From NCBI GenBank assembly GCA_027924585.1, contig BSBM01000068.1:9751001-9815000 (forward strand): DNA of 64,000 nt. Direction: 5' to 3'. The notes beneath the pieces are model-generated. The model worked only from the letters and a program-made list of their open reading frames with translations. It was not told the DNA's origin and ran no database searches. Of this stretch, positions 46,792 to 59,239 are shown in pieces. This DNA comes from Larix kaempferi. Lineage: Eukaryota; Streptophyta; Pinopsida; Pinales; Pinaceae. The translations under genes were made by a program, and so were the position numbers. Position 1 is the first letter of the stretch; each line of letters starts with the position of its first letter.

Positions 46792-49700
46792 CTATTTAGT
46801 GAGGAAATCTTCCCACTTGTCCCAAACTTCTATCAATTCATCTATATCTGGATAACGAGGAGATTCAAGCCCCAGCTGGGCATCACACATGAATCCTTCA
46901 ATCTCATTTTTGGCTATTTTATGCCACGTGCGGATAAACATATAGATCTTGGCCTCCAAGGAAACAAGTTGCTTAATCAACCAATCTACATCTTCAATTT
47001 GGATATGCTCAATCTGCGGGATTTTCTCGTTGACTTGATCACAACCGGCTTCGACCTATTCTATTATCAAGTTTGGTGGATATGCCCCCTCGATGAGCCC
47101 CATTGCAGGGAATTCCAATATCTCCATGAGATTGTTTGAGGCATACCATCTTCTTCTGCAAAGGGATTGAGCTTGGTTGATAGTATCTTGTACCATGTCA
47201 ATAACATTCTCCCAAGCTCGCACAACAGTTCGGATCCTTCTGAAATTGAGACTGTCCAACTCAGGGATATCAACTAGATTATCTTCAATATGCTTCTGCC
47301 AATCCATGATGTCTTCTACAGCTTTAGAAGCTTGTTTTTTTTCCTCTACTTGCTGGCCCAAGGTGCCAACCATTTTGTCAAAGACAATTTAAGTCTCATG
47401 GATTTCACCCAAGGTAGTAAATATCTTAGCTAGAAGCTGATGATGCTCCAGGTTGACTTGATTGGCTACGTCCTTGAACTCTTGCTGTGAAAACCTAGAA
47501 AATGCAGAGGAGGTTGCACTTGCAGTTGCATCCTTTAGATGTTGTTCAAGCACAGCTATCTTTTCAGCATTGGCAATGTCCAAAGCTTCAGCATCTTGCA
47601 ATTGGACTTGAAGAGAAGCATTATGTTCTTGAAGGTCTTCAATATTATTTTCAAATGCTTTTCTCAGTTCACGAATGCCAGCTTCATGTTCGTCATTGGC
47701 CTTAACCAGCTTCTCTTGAAGTTTCTTGAGCTCCTCCTTCTTGACATCAATTTCTTTATTCAGTGTGATTACTGAATCAAAATTGGCACTTGCAAAAGCA
47801 CCCATGGTAGCAGCAGTATCCAATGCTTCTTGTTGTATGTCATCTGATTGCTTGGCCCAAATGATTTGATTAGGAAAGGGGCCCTGCAACACATCCTGAT
47901 CTCTGCCTCTTTTGTTACCCTTCTTCACCTCTTCCTTAGCCTTTTTGCTATATAAATAATCTCCAAGGGAGGTTACAATATCTTCTGCATAAGTAGCTAC
48001 CAATTCAGTGGAATATGTAGCCACATCTCCTGTTGCAATTATTGGGGTTGTCTGAGTAACAATGGTATTAGGTATTGTCATAGTAACCTGAGAGGTGGTT
48101 AGTGGAGAAGGGATAACTTCAGGGACTGGGGGTAAAGAGGTTGGAGTAGGGATTGAAGTAAAAACTTCAGGAAGTGAAAAAGATGCACCGACAACTAATG
48201 GTGAAGACGGAACAATTGGGATTTGGACATCATTGGATGGTGGTGATGAAATAGATGATGGTGTTTGCATAGAGACAGTTGAAGACTGGATCTCTGCAAC
48301 AATTGATGGTGGAATGGAAAGTGGACCTGACAGGGTTGGAGATGGAACAATAATGGAAGTTATTGCATGAAATAACTAGGATATGGTGGATGGTGGTGTT
48401 ACCCAAGAAGATAAAGTGGAAAGAGCTTGAATGGATGAAAGTAAGAGCGTTGAAGTTGTGGTATCAATAGCAGTAGTGGTTTCAAGAGACTGTTGATCTG
48501 GGACAAGATCATCCATGACTATGGAATCCAACAAATCTGTGATTTCCTGAGAACTTTCAGTTTCTTCCTGTACCACAGTCACAGAAGGAAGTGTTTCATC
48601 TTCCACATCACTGTCTTCAATAGTAAGAGTAGGAATCTCAGAGGCAAAAGTTTGAATTTTCTGTCTTTTAGTTGGTTTACTCATAGCAATCACTTGAACA
48701 TCACTAATCAGGTTGGCTGTAGCAGCCACTTGAATATTAGTAGTGGGTTTGGGTACTGCAACCACTTGGGTCTCGAGCACCGAACTCATCTGTGCTAATT
48801 TCTACTTCAATTGCTGAGATGTATGCATCCACATCTTTAATTCTACAGTAGTTTTCAACTTCGGAGTATCCTCCATAAGTCCTTTGCCTTTGTCTCCATC
48901 TGGATAGGTCAGCATCAATGGAGCACTGGCTTTGTAAGCTTCCTTTTCTTCCCTATCTTTTCTTGTTTACTCATCAAGCTTGAGTTCCATGCTTCTATAG
49001 CTCAAAACCTTGGTTTTAAGCTCCCACTGATACTGAAAGATATGGCTTTGTTCTTCTTTGCTCTTTGCCCTCAGCAGGACTTCAGAGAAAATATTAACTC
49101 CCTGATAAATAGAGTCATCAGGGATGTGCTGATGTGTATAACCAATCTTCATATGCGCCTGTTTGAAATGAGCCTCCAAAAATCCTTTGGGGTCATGAGC
49201 TCTTTTGGGAGCAAATACCAATTTCAAAGAAACAATCCTGTCTCCCAGTGTTGCAGCCCAAGTTGAAGTTGGGATAACCAAAGGCCCGAGGTTTAAAGGG
49301 AACTTAGGCCATCCCTTCCTTTTGGTACTAGTGAGGTTAAGGTAGACACAATCTGTAACAGTCTGATAAGATATCTCCTCAAGTAACAGTCTGTCAGGGA
49401 CAAATCTTGGTAGCAAATGTACAGTACTGCTTCCTCAGACTCTAATGTAAGCAAAGGCTTCTCCCACATACCAGTCAGCCAATGTAGGGATGAGAGTTCT
49501 ATCATCAGGAGAAAAGATATGGGCATCTTCCCTAAAAATCTGTTGGTAAATTGCACCAAAGAAATGGTCGCAGGTGTCATAGAGCAAGGGAGCAAAATTG
49601 CTTTCCCATAAGGCAGACCAATAAATATGAACAGGGGGTGAGGACTTAGTCCAACTCCACCCCATGGTGGGATACTGAAACTCTGTACAGAAAACATCAA

Positions 49701-50433
49701 TTACAAATGCAGAGAAAAAGAAGTATGGCTTCCTTGTAGCTGTTGTTTTCTGATATTTATCAATGGTTGTCTTTAACTCTGCTGATAAAATTGAAGCCCA
49801 AGGGAATGACTACCCTGTTGTTAGGACATGATGGGCGATAGGATCCCATTCAACTTTGAATACTGAACAATTAGGGAGACCATAGAGTCTATAGAGCATG
49901 GCTTCCAGAAGAGAATAAGGCTATTTGAACCAGGAAATTGGGCATAAATTATCATCCCTAGGCATGAAATTTGTCGGTCTGTGCATCCAATATTTCAGCA
50001 TTTCATTGAAATTGTACCTAGTCTTTGACGACTCAAGGAATGCAACATTGAGGGGTTGAACAGCTGGTTTTAGGGCGTAAGCTCTAGTAAAAACCTCGGG
50101 GCGAAAAGTAGCCAATTGAGACCCTGTGCTATCATTGAAAGAGCGGTATTTAGGGTTAGCATGGTCTATAATCCACTTAACTGCATTAGTGTAGGGAAGG
50201 ATAGCAGGTCAGGAAGCTATAGCGTGGAGTTGTGAATCGCTAATATTTTCATAGGCGGGGCGGTCACTCTGAATATCAGTTAGGTCGTCATTGTCAAAGA
50301 TGGAGTAAATTTTGGACCAATCCATTTGATATGTCTCAGAAACCTTATCGCTGGTGTCGGTAAGGATGCCGAAGTTTGGGTCTTTGTTCAAAAGGTCTTT
50401 CTAAGGAGTTTTGCAGCGAGTGTTGCGAGACAT
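46792..50433 (-). pseudogene. Gene A: large coiled-coil protein of the 17 kb element, ten in-frame stops
   Basis: From the ATG at 50433 (MSRNTRCKTP) one frame runs 1,213 codons to 46792 with no frameshift but ten internal stops (six TAG, two TGA, two TAA). The N-terminal about 500 residues look globular (FRPEVFTRAYALKPAVQP, YSLLEAMLYRLYGLPNC, PYFFFSAFVIDVFCTEFQYP, LPRFVPDRLLLEEISYQ, PKFPLNLGPLVIP). A Ser/Thr/Pro-rich part follows (48789-48000) with a basic patch (KKGNKRGRD), then a coiled coil (47740-47500: KKEELKKLQEKLVKANDE) and a helical C-terminus (ESPRYPDIDELIEVWDKW). The family is not recognised; it is loosely like uncharacterised plant transposon-associated proteins. Gene B shares architecture and local sequence. 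Confidence 0.7.
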
Positions 50434-50544
50434 GTTTGAAAAACTGTAGAAAACTCATGAATAAATAAACACCAATAAGAAAAAAAAAATCAAAATAGCA
50501 AAAAACCTTGAACAATTGAATAAGAAAGTGACACGAAGCTAACC

Positions 50545-50945
50545 TATGCAAGCTGGAAAAAATGGCGAAAATGACCCTTGGTAAAAAGTCACAAAAATGA
50601 CCCCTAGTAAAAACTCGCGAAAACGATCCCTGGTAAAAATTCGTAGTAAAATCCGTACAAATGGCGAAAACGACCCCTGATAAAAATTGGCAGTAAAATC
50701 CACACAACAGGCAATTTTTGAAAATAAAATGATAAAAGAAAACAAAAACAAAATCAACATATTTATTAATTCCATTGGGTTACATATGGGTCGTGAGATT
50801 AAAACAAATCGACGGCTGAGATCTAATCTGGGGAATGCGGAAGACAAGTTGCAGGGGTTTAATTTTTCGGAAATATATACAACCTTCCTGCAATCCGCAA
50901 TTGCGGGTTTCGGGACCACAACTCCAAATAAAAACAAAACAAAGT
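50545..50945. repeat. Upstream block of gene A with palindrome, copy 1
   Basis: Repeats of ACCCCTGGTAAAAA-CTCG and GTAAAATCCACACA (50570-50710) are followed by AATCAACATATTTATTAATT, GACGGCTGAGATCTAAT and an imperfect palindrome (TGCAATCCGCAATTGCGGG, about 50890). The whole block recurs at 52676-52945. It takes the place of a normal promoter: I see no clear TATA box for gene A. Confidence 0.75.
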
Positions 50946-51370
50946 GTCATCACTTCCTATGGTGCCAGTTCTCTCTTTGAGGCTCACACGTGTGAGATTT
51001 GGCCTTACAAAATAGAGATCAATTCATGTATAACCAGAATGGTCAAGACTGGAAAAATATAAATCACAAGAAGGGTCAGCCGATCCTTCTTTTAGTAGAT
51101 AATTGTGAATAGTAATATCCAGCAATTCACCTGTATCCAGACTGGTGAACACAAGAAGGATCGGACAACCCTTCTGGCAGTCTAGAACTAGTGTAAAAAT
51201 AATAATGGGCAGAAGAAGGGTCGACCTCCCCTTCATTCAAAATGGAATTGTGCAAATATTCAACCTACGAAGTATAGGCTATCAATTCATGTATATCCTG
51301 AATGGTGAAGACTGCAAAAATACTAATCACAAGAAAGAAGGGTTGCCCCTTCATTTAAGCTAGAAAAAAT
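50946..51370. repeat. Palindrome array upstream of gene A, part 1
   Basis: Copies of a degenerate 20 bp palindrome (consensus GAAGGRTCGNNCGNCCCTTC) lie at about 51070, 51155 and 51211, each embedded in TAGTAGATAATTGTGAA or CCAGCAATTCACCTGTATCC or ATGAAAATAATATTGGGCAG. The block opens with CTATGGTGCCAGTTCTCTCT and CACACGTGTGAGAT, itself holding the palindrome CACACGTGTG. Confidence 0.8.
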
Positions 51371-51429
51371 GGTAAAAATGACCCCTGGTAAAAACTCGCA
51401 GTAAAATCCACACAGCAGGTAAATTAAGG

Positions 51430-52500
51430 TTGCTATCTAATCAATGCATGTAAATTCTATTTTTAATACCATAAATCTTTTCAAATTATCGGGTGGCCTG
51501 CATATACTTTCGTCTAATTTTAAGTCTTAGCTCATTTGATCTCATGGAGGAAGAATATACCTTTGGAAGTGGGAATTTTTCTTGCATGCATTGGAGCAAG
51601 CTTAAACCCCTAGATTTGCTTATATATCAAAGATTCAAAATGATTATAACTTTGTTCCATATGTGTCATGTGACTTTCCATTGTAGCTCTCTTACCTGAT
51701 TCTTTGAAGTTTTCTTTGAGCTAGTTGTTAAGTTATTGCATTAGTTTTGTTGGACTTGGTCCCAGATAGAATGTGCAGTCAACAAGGTTCTAGAGTCTAG
51801 TTGAGTCTATCTAAATTAACTTGCCCCCCTTGACCTCGACCAAGAGGGAAAGGGGGAAACTGAATCATACAGTACTCAGATCCCAGTGCATTCCATTTTT
51901 TATATTATCTATCCTTTCCTATCATTCTTGCACCTCTAGCGATAAAGGAATTTCTTTGAGTCATCCATCTTGCATGATCGATCTAGTACCATTGATCTTC
52001 TTCCATGCTTAGCCCCATGGCCTTCCACAGTCTTCAAAATCTCAAACGTCACCTTCCTCACACCTTATATCTGTGTAGTTATTATCAACTGTCGATCTGG
52101 CCCCTGTCCGCATCCTTACTGTCCAAAGGTGTGGCCTTTACCAAGGTTCGCGAATTTGGAACGTGCCGATACTCCGTGCATGTTCAATATGCGAACTAAA
52201 CCTTCGTCGCTGATGCCTTTCCCCGCTAGATCTGCACCATCGAAACATGCGGTCCCTACCAAAACTTCACAAATCTAAAAAGCCCGTTTCCCCACGCATC
52301 TCAAATCACCGAAGTACCTATCGTTCGTAGATTTGTCCTTCCGCCCGTTGATCTAATTTCCAACTTGCTTGTGGGCTAGCAACACTCCGCCCACGCTTAA
52401 ATCGTCATATCTTACTTTTGTAAACAATGCTTGTGGCCGTCGATCTCCGTCAAGCTTCTGTAACCGTCGATCTTTGTCAAGCTTTTGGCAGTGTAGAACT
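51430..52500. other. Unassigned spacer between array parts
   Basis: No gene recognised. 52080-52480 is less AT-rich and repeats CCGTCGATCT (also present at about 59030, upstream of gene B), so it may be a relic of another promoter region of this family. Confidence 0.45.
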
Positions 52501-54600
52501 AGTATGAAAATAATAGTGGGTAGAAGAAGGGTCGGTCGCCCCTTCATTTATGAGGGAATTGTGCAAATATTCAACCTACGAAGTATAGGCTATCAATTCA
52601 TGTATATTCTGAATGGAGAAGACTGCAAAAATACTAAGCACAAGAAGAGTTGGATGACCCTTCATTTAAGATGGAAAAAATAGTGAAAACGACCCCTGGT
52701 AAAAACTCGTAGTAAAATCCACACAACAGGTAATTTTTGAAGATGAAAAATAATAAAAGGAAACAGAAACAGAATCAACATATTTATTAATTCCGTCAGG
52801 TAAAATCTGGGCTGTAAGATTAAGAGAAATTGACGGCTGAGATCTAATGTGTGGAATGCAGAAGACGAGTTGCGGGGGTTTAATTTTTTGGAAATATATA
52901 CAACATTCCCGCAATCCGCAATTGCCGGTTGCGGGACTACAACTCGAAATAAAAACAAACCTAAGTTTCCGCAATCCGCATTGCGATTTGCGAGTTGCAG
53001 AAATGCATGTCGCAAATCCATTATTCAAACAGTTCCCGTATCCACAATCATTTATAACTAGATAGCCACTTCAACAAGCTATAGCATGATATGATGGTGC
53101 GTGCATTTTTCTCAAACCATGAATTATGGCGGGCATTGTCTCAAAGCAGTTTTGACTACTTTTTACATACTTTGTCAATTTCCAAAGTTTCACAAACTTG
53201 TCATACTTTTCTAGAATTATGTCAGATTGCAACACTCACACATTCCATGTCATCACTTCCTATGGTGTCAGTTCTCTCTTTGAGGTTCACACGTGTGAGA
53301 TTTTGGCCTACCAAAATAGAGATCAATTCATGTATAGCCAGAATGGTAAAGACAGGAAAAATATAAATCACAAGGGTTGGTCGACCCTTCGTTTAGTAGA
53401 TAATTGTGAACACCAATCTCCAGCAATTCACCTGTATCTAGACTGGTGAACACAAGAAGGATCGGACGACCCTTCTGGAAGCCTGGAATTAGTATGAAAA
53501 TAATATTGGGCAGAAGAAGGGTCGGCCACCCCTTCATTTATGAGGGAATTGTGCAGATATTCATGTATAACTAGAATGGTCAAGGGTGGAAAAATATAAA
53601 TCACAAGAAGGGTCGCCCGACCCTTCACAAGAACTAGTATGAAAATAATATTAGGCAAAAGAAGGGTCGTACGCCCCTTCATTTATGAGGGAATTGTGCA
53701 AATATTCAACCTACGAAGTATAGGCTATCAATTCATGTATATAATAAATGGTGAAGACTGCAAAACTACTAAGCACAAGAAGGGTCGGTCGACCCTTCAT
53801 TTAAAAGAGAAATGATTTTTTTTTTAATCTATGAATATTGGGACAACAATTCCCCACTACCAACTTCCGCAGAATATGGTAGGGATCAGGACATTGCCTA
53901 TGTTATAACATGTAAACAATATTTATCTCGACTTTCAACTGCTGACAAGATGGATCGGCTGCCCCTTCTCTTAGTAGATAGTTGTGAACACAAATAAACG
54001 ACAATTCACCTGTATCCACAACGGTGAACACAAGAAGGATCGAACCACCCTTCCTGCAGTCTATAAATATTATGAAAATAATATTGGGCAGAAGAAGGGT
54101 TGGCCGCCCCTTCATTCATTTATCTTGACCCTCATTCAAAAATGGGGTGTTGATTAATGACATTCAACTTCAAATGAAAACAAACCAAAGTTTCTGCAAT
54201 CCGCATTGCGGGTTGCGGAAACGCATGTTGCAAATCCATTATTCAAATATTTCCCGCAATCTGCATTGCAGGTTGCGGAAACAAAGAATGCAAACATTTA
54301 CAATACTCTTCCCACAATCTGCAATTGTGGGTTGCGGGCATCAAATCCCCGATTATTGGAAAACCTTTACAACTGAAAACCAGAATGGTTAATCATGGAA
54401 AAATACTAACGCTAGGCCGTCATTTCATGTATAACCATAATGGTCAATAATGGAAAACTCCTAAGCACAAGAAGGGTCGGTTGACCCTTTGTTTAGTAGA
54501 TAATTGAGAACACTGATATCCAGCAATTCACCTGTATCCAGAATGATGAGCACAAGAAGGATCGGACGACCCTTCCCGCCGTCTATAACTAGTATGGAAA
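52501..54600. repeat. Palindrome array upstream of gene A, part 2
   Basis: It contains a second copy of the 50545 block (52676-52945), a CAACAAGCTATAGCATGA block (53060-53290, also at 59255-59560), and about a dozen copies of the GAAGGGTCGGCCGACCCTTC-like palindrome (about 52527, 53371, 53455, 53516, 53607, 53660, 53779, 53948, 54030, 54094, 54471, 54556). It also holds the second palindrome class, CCGCAATCYGCAWTGCGGG-like, at about 52907, 52966, 54190, 54253 and 54312. Short reading frames inside are artefacts. Confidence 0.8.
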
Positions 54601-54960
54601 TAATATTGGGCAAATCGCATGAATGGGGGGGACCATCGAAGGAGAGAACTGAAGACACTTTGTACTTAGAGACTTGTAATGTTTTACAATCTTTAAAGAA
54701 TTTCAGTTAGTTTCTATTTTACTTTCTTTTGTTATATGAATCAAATTTCTTTGATTCATTTTGGTTTTTCATACATACATCTACTAACTCTATTTTGTAT
54801 TGTTAAATCATAAAACATATAAATTTGTGTGCTTGATTTATCATTCATATGATTTATATGCAGGTTATGCACCAATCTATTTCTTTCCTTGATTCATATT
54901 GTTTCATATTCTGCAATCACAGCACAGTCATTATAGTCATAATTTAATTTGTTAATTAGC
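54601..54960. repeat. Duplicated block, copy 2 (3' flank of gene B)
   Basis: Counterpart of 45061-45480. The spacing of about 9.5 kb gives the size of the duplicated unit. Confidence 0.85.
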
Positions 54961-55019
54961 TCATCATTGACAGGACAGTCACATTCTTTTTAATCCTCTG
55001 AATAAAATAACACAGGAAT

Positions 55020-55483
55020 CTTTACTCTTGAAAATACGCATCAACTTTGTTCAGGAATATTATTTCAAAATTGAAGGGCTCAATACAAAACGAGTATATC
55101 TTCACGATTTCCAACCCTTACTACATTGCCAAAAAAAAATCTAATCCTTTGAATAAAATAACACCGGAATCTTTAGTCTTGAAAATATGCATCAACTCTA
55201 CTCGGCCATCTTTATTCAAAATTGAAGGGTGCAATACAAAACGAATATCTCTTCACGGGTTCCAACACTTACTACATTGCCAAAAATTGTCTTTTATACA
55301 TTGTAAAACCTCTCGAGGTAAAACCCTAACTGCTTCATAACTAAAAATAGAAAATTATAAACTAATTATTCATTCCATTTCGGTCAAAATTTATACAATT
55401 TCCAAAATTTCTCAGAATATAACATTTGATGTCTTTCTATTGGTTGTAGCTACTGACAGGGCTTCTTTCTCGAACAGTAGTCT
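55020..55483. repeat. Short duplicated piece downstream of gene B
   Basis: A unit of about 125-150 bp occurs twice (55020-55140 and 55140-55280): AATCTTTA-TCTTGAAAATA-GCATCAACT, AAAATTGAAGGG, CAATACAAAACGA and ACTACATTGCCAAAAA. Confidence 0.7.
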
Positions 55484-58400
55484 TCAAGTGTGCAAGGTGT
55501 ACTTTATTTTCCCATATCTCTCCATTGTCTTCCATTGATCTATAGAAGGTACCTCATAACTAGTCATCTCCTCGACTATAACTTTCATCTCTATGTGCTC
55601 TGCAATGGAAGTTGGAGGAATCTTTTCAACTATCATGGCCAGCTGGTTTAGAATTTCAAAGTCAAGGGAGAGTTTCTTCAGTAGAATTTTCCATGTTAGA
55701 ACATGAGTCAAACCTTGAAATTGCTCATGGTTCCTCCCGATGTTATATAGTAAATCCTTATAATTGTCCTGGGAAATTAATTCATTATTTTCATCCCAAA
55801 AAGAAGGAAGTCCTTTTTGTATTACCTTTTCAAATCCCTTTTTGAATGCTTCAACCTGTTCCTTCATATGTTTTGCACTAGCCCGAACATTCTCAATGTG
55901 AGAATGTTTGCCAAGGACTCTCCTAGCCCAAGTTATGACTGTTACCCTGTTTTCGATAGCCATTGCTTTCAGATCACCTTCTATCAGAGTATTTAAGAAA
56001 CTTATGGTACCATGGGCTGTATCTTTTGGTATCTTATCTAAAACTTCTCTCATTGCTTTACAACTTTGTAAGTTATCATTTTCTATGGCTTCCTTTGTCT
56101 TCATAAAATCTAAATAAGGCCTCAATTTTGCAGCCTCATTGATGATTGAATCCCAAATCAAACGCTTTGCACCTTGCAATGCTAGTTGTTCTGTCACTTG
56201 GCCTATCATCCTCTAATTTCTACCTACCAAATCTTTATTGTTTTCTATCAACTCTTTTATTTTATTTTCTTTTTTTCTGAATTTCCTCTTCTAGTCTTTG
56301 TTTTTCTTATTTTAGTTCTATGATATCCACCTCTTTCAAGCTAACTTGGGACATAGCTTGAACTATATCATTTGTTCTTGCTTCTTTGTTGCCTTGATCT
56401 GTTCCTTGCTTCTCTTGTGTTGTATTTTCCAATTTGGCCTTTAGATCTTCAATTTCAGTCTTAAGACTCGATTTATCTTTCTCCCAACTTTCATTTTTTT
56501 CCTCAAACTTGAGCAATTTAGCAAGACAGACATCCAATTCTTGAGATAAAGTTTCCTTTTCTTGTTCTAACACAGTTAATTCAAAGGCTTGAATTATCCA
56601 AGTTGCTGAAATTCTAACCTTTTGCTGAAGTAATTGGATATTCTTTTCTTTCTCAGCTAAAAGATTTTTAATTGCCTCCCCTCTATTTGGTTCATCATTG
56701 CTCTTCACCAAGTCATATTGTAATCTTTTTATTTGCAGCTGATGAGCTTTGTTCTCTGTTTTCTCTTACCTGAACTGGATTTGCAGCCTGTTCATTGTTT
56801 TCTGTAGTTTTTCCACTGTTAAAGTAGCTTTCATCATATCAGCATAAATCACCTCTGCAGTCCGTCTGTGTAGGTGAATTTTATCAGGGAATGTTATCTT
56901 CTGCAAATTCAATTTCATTTATGTGACCTTATCATCAGACGATACGACCAAATTCAAAGTATTTTTTTCTGGATCTCTGCTAGTCATCAGAGTAATTTCT
57001 GAATCAACAACATTCTTGACTTCTGGAAACAACTTATGCATTGCTTCTGCTGTTGTTTGTCTGTCTTTGCCATATTTTACACATATTTCATCTCTTGAGA
57101 GAAATTTACTAGAATCACCTGCAACTCTTGCCTCGTCAAATTCGTATTCCTATACTTGAATTCTTGGCCCTTGGTATTTTTCTTTCTTCATTCCCTTTTA
57201 TTTGTCAGATACAACTACTTCATCTTGCTGGCTTGATTTTAATCTTTTGGCTTCTCTTTCTTCCTCCACCTGCATATCACTACTTTCATAAAAAAAAAAT
57301 TTACTTGTTGCATCAACCTTTCCTGGGGTAGGTACCATCTCTGGTACCAACTCAGCTGAAACTTTATCCAAGGTAGAAGGATTAGCGTGTGAACTTCCCG
57401 AAACTTCTGTGTAGGATTCATATTGTAGTAAATTTGCCATCTTCGCCAATCCTTCAACCTCTTGCTGATAAAAGGATTTATTTTTGTTCTCTTTCCTTCT
57501 GTCAGAAATAGTATGACAAGGATCATAATTAATAACTGTCGCTTTCATAAAAATCGGTGCTTCTAAATGTTTTTGTACAAAAGGGAGAGCATTCTTGTTC
57601 TTTATGATAAAAGGACCAATTTTTAAAGGGAACTTTATATCTGTAGCTTTCTTGAAATGTAGAAAATGGTCATTTTCTACTGTTAATTTTTGTCTGATAA
57701 ACTCCAAAGCAAAAAATCTCGGAGTCAAAAAGGATGGTAGAATATAGGGCTCCCTAACAAATCCATAAAGTCTGATTACTGTATCTTTCTTCCCTAAAAA
57801 CCCGTCTCCAATTGCTTTTTTTGGGCTTAATTGCATCAGGGTCTTCATCTCTGATAATACTCTAGGCAAATTTTCTCCAAACATCAATCTGTATACTTCT
57901 GATAAAATAAAATTCATAAAATTAAACATACTGTTTTCCACTGTTTCTGAAAAACACAGATTGTGGGAAATGTAAATCTTTTCAACTGCTAAACAGGAGC
58001 ATTCTCATCAGGTGTGTCTGGAATCTGAAATGTCTCGAAGTGTGGAAATTCACTAACTGAGAGTGGATGTTCCGAGCCAAGAATTCATCAAATTTAAGGT
58101 AGGTACTTGACTGTAATCCATTTCTGGTTTAGCAACACTTAATCTAAAAAGCAAACTTAACTGGACCTATGTGACCATGGAATCATCATGAAACCCTAAA
58201 AACTGTGAAATGAGTGACAAAACTAACTGTGAATTTTCATCAAGGAAATTAATGTCAAGTGGATAGGGGGTGTTATCAATGGCAATGCCAGGTTTCAGAC
58301 AAATGGTCATGAAGGTTTGTTTGGTCTCAGGGGATGACTCTCTGTACTGGCTAACTAGGGCTTCTTCGACAAAATCTTCCTGGTGGTGGGAGGAAAAAAG

Positions 58401-58748
58401 GGGTACTGCTAGAGCTTTTCTAACGGTAAACGCATTTACATGGCAAAGAATTTTCTTTCGTGATGAATTCATAATGACTCTTTGACTCTGAGAATAATTT
58501 ACTGCACACCACAAAACGAATTCCGGAAACCATGAAGGTTGTTCGAGACAAAAATGGATAAAATGAGACTTATAAACATTGTGCACATCCAAATTTTGTT
58601 TATATAAACCCTCCAACTTGCTTTTGATTTCTAAAACTGAGAATTTAACCATTATGGGGTCATGAATGTCACTATCTCTGTCCACTAGGGTTTCTCCTAT
58701 CCTCATAGTTTCAACATTCTGACAGATGGTTTCACTACTTCCTTCCAT
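55484..58748 (-). pseudogene. Gene B: paralogue of gene A, decayed
   Basis: From the ATG at 58748 (MEGSSETICQNVE) the frame continues to about 56300 with stops but no shift, then one indel in an A-run near 56275 moves it to the frame of the last 242 codons (55484-56209). The N-terminal part includes QPSWFPEFVLWCAVNY and HVNAFTVRKALAVPLF. A cluster of stops lies at 58010-58165. The middle matches gene A (LPSFLTPRFFALEFIRQKL, IKFPLKIGPFII). A coiled coil (56711-56307: LEQEKETLSQELDVCLAKLL) and a helical C-terminus (SYEVPSIDQWKTMERY) follow. The N-terminus differs from gene A, so the two diverged long ago. Function unknown. Confidence 0.7.
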
Positions 58749-58902
58749 TATGTAAACAATTCTAGTTACTTTCACGAGTTAAGAGGACCTACCTGGCATG
58801 GACAGGATGAATAAACTATGCTCTGTCGCTTTCGAGAAGCACAAACATGTTCCAATCCTCCGCCGTTCGCAACACAAAAGTCAATTTTTGACGTGCCTTT
58901 CT

Positions 58903-58910
58903 CTTTTATA
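58903..58910 (-). promoter_or_regulatory. TATA box of gene B
   Basis: The minus strand reads GTGTATAAAAGAGAAAGG, about 155 bp before the ATG at 58748, a normal plant promoter distance for a 100-130 nt leader. Upstream (58930-59060) is less AT-rich, with CGCGGGATGG and CCGTCGATCT words. Confidence 0.65.
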
Positions 58911-59239
58911 CACCATCGAAGGTGGTTTCGCAACGCGGGATGGTGGTTTTCCTTACTGTATTCTCTAACAGCAGAATGATGTAGAGACGACACGCGTACA
59001 ACATGTTGGCGGTGCAGAAATATTATGGACCGTCGATCTAACCGCACTTTATCGAATAGCCATTGATCTAACCACCCTTATATCATTTTCCCATGAGGTA
59101 CAATGAGCATTTTCCCAAGGCCACCTGAACTAGTTTTCCAACACTTGGTCATTTCCAAGATTTTCTCCAAGGTTGATCTTGAAACCCTATTTTGGCAGAC
59201 TTGTAAATTTAGCCTCAAAAATGATTAAGGAAAACTGAG

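Noticed and set aside
48095-48370. Plus-strand frame opposite gene A
   Set aside because: Lies within the Ser/Thr/Pro-rich part of gene A and reads as a Gly-rich shadow with no start context or domain.
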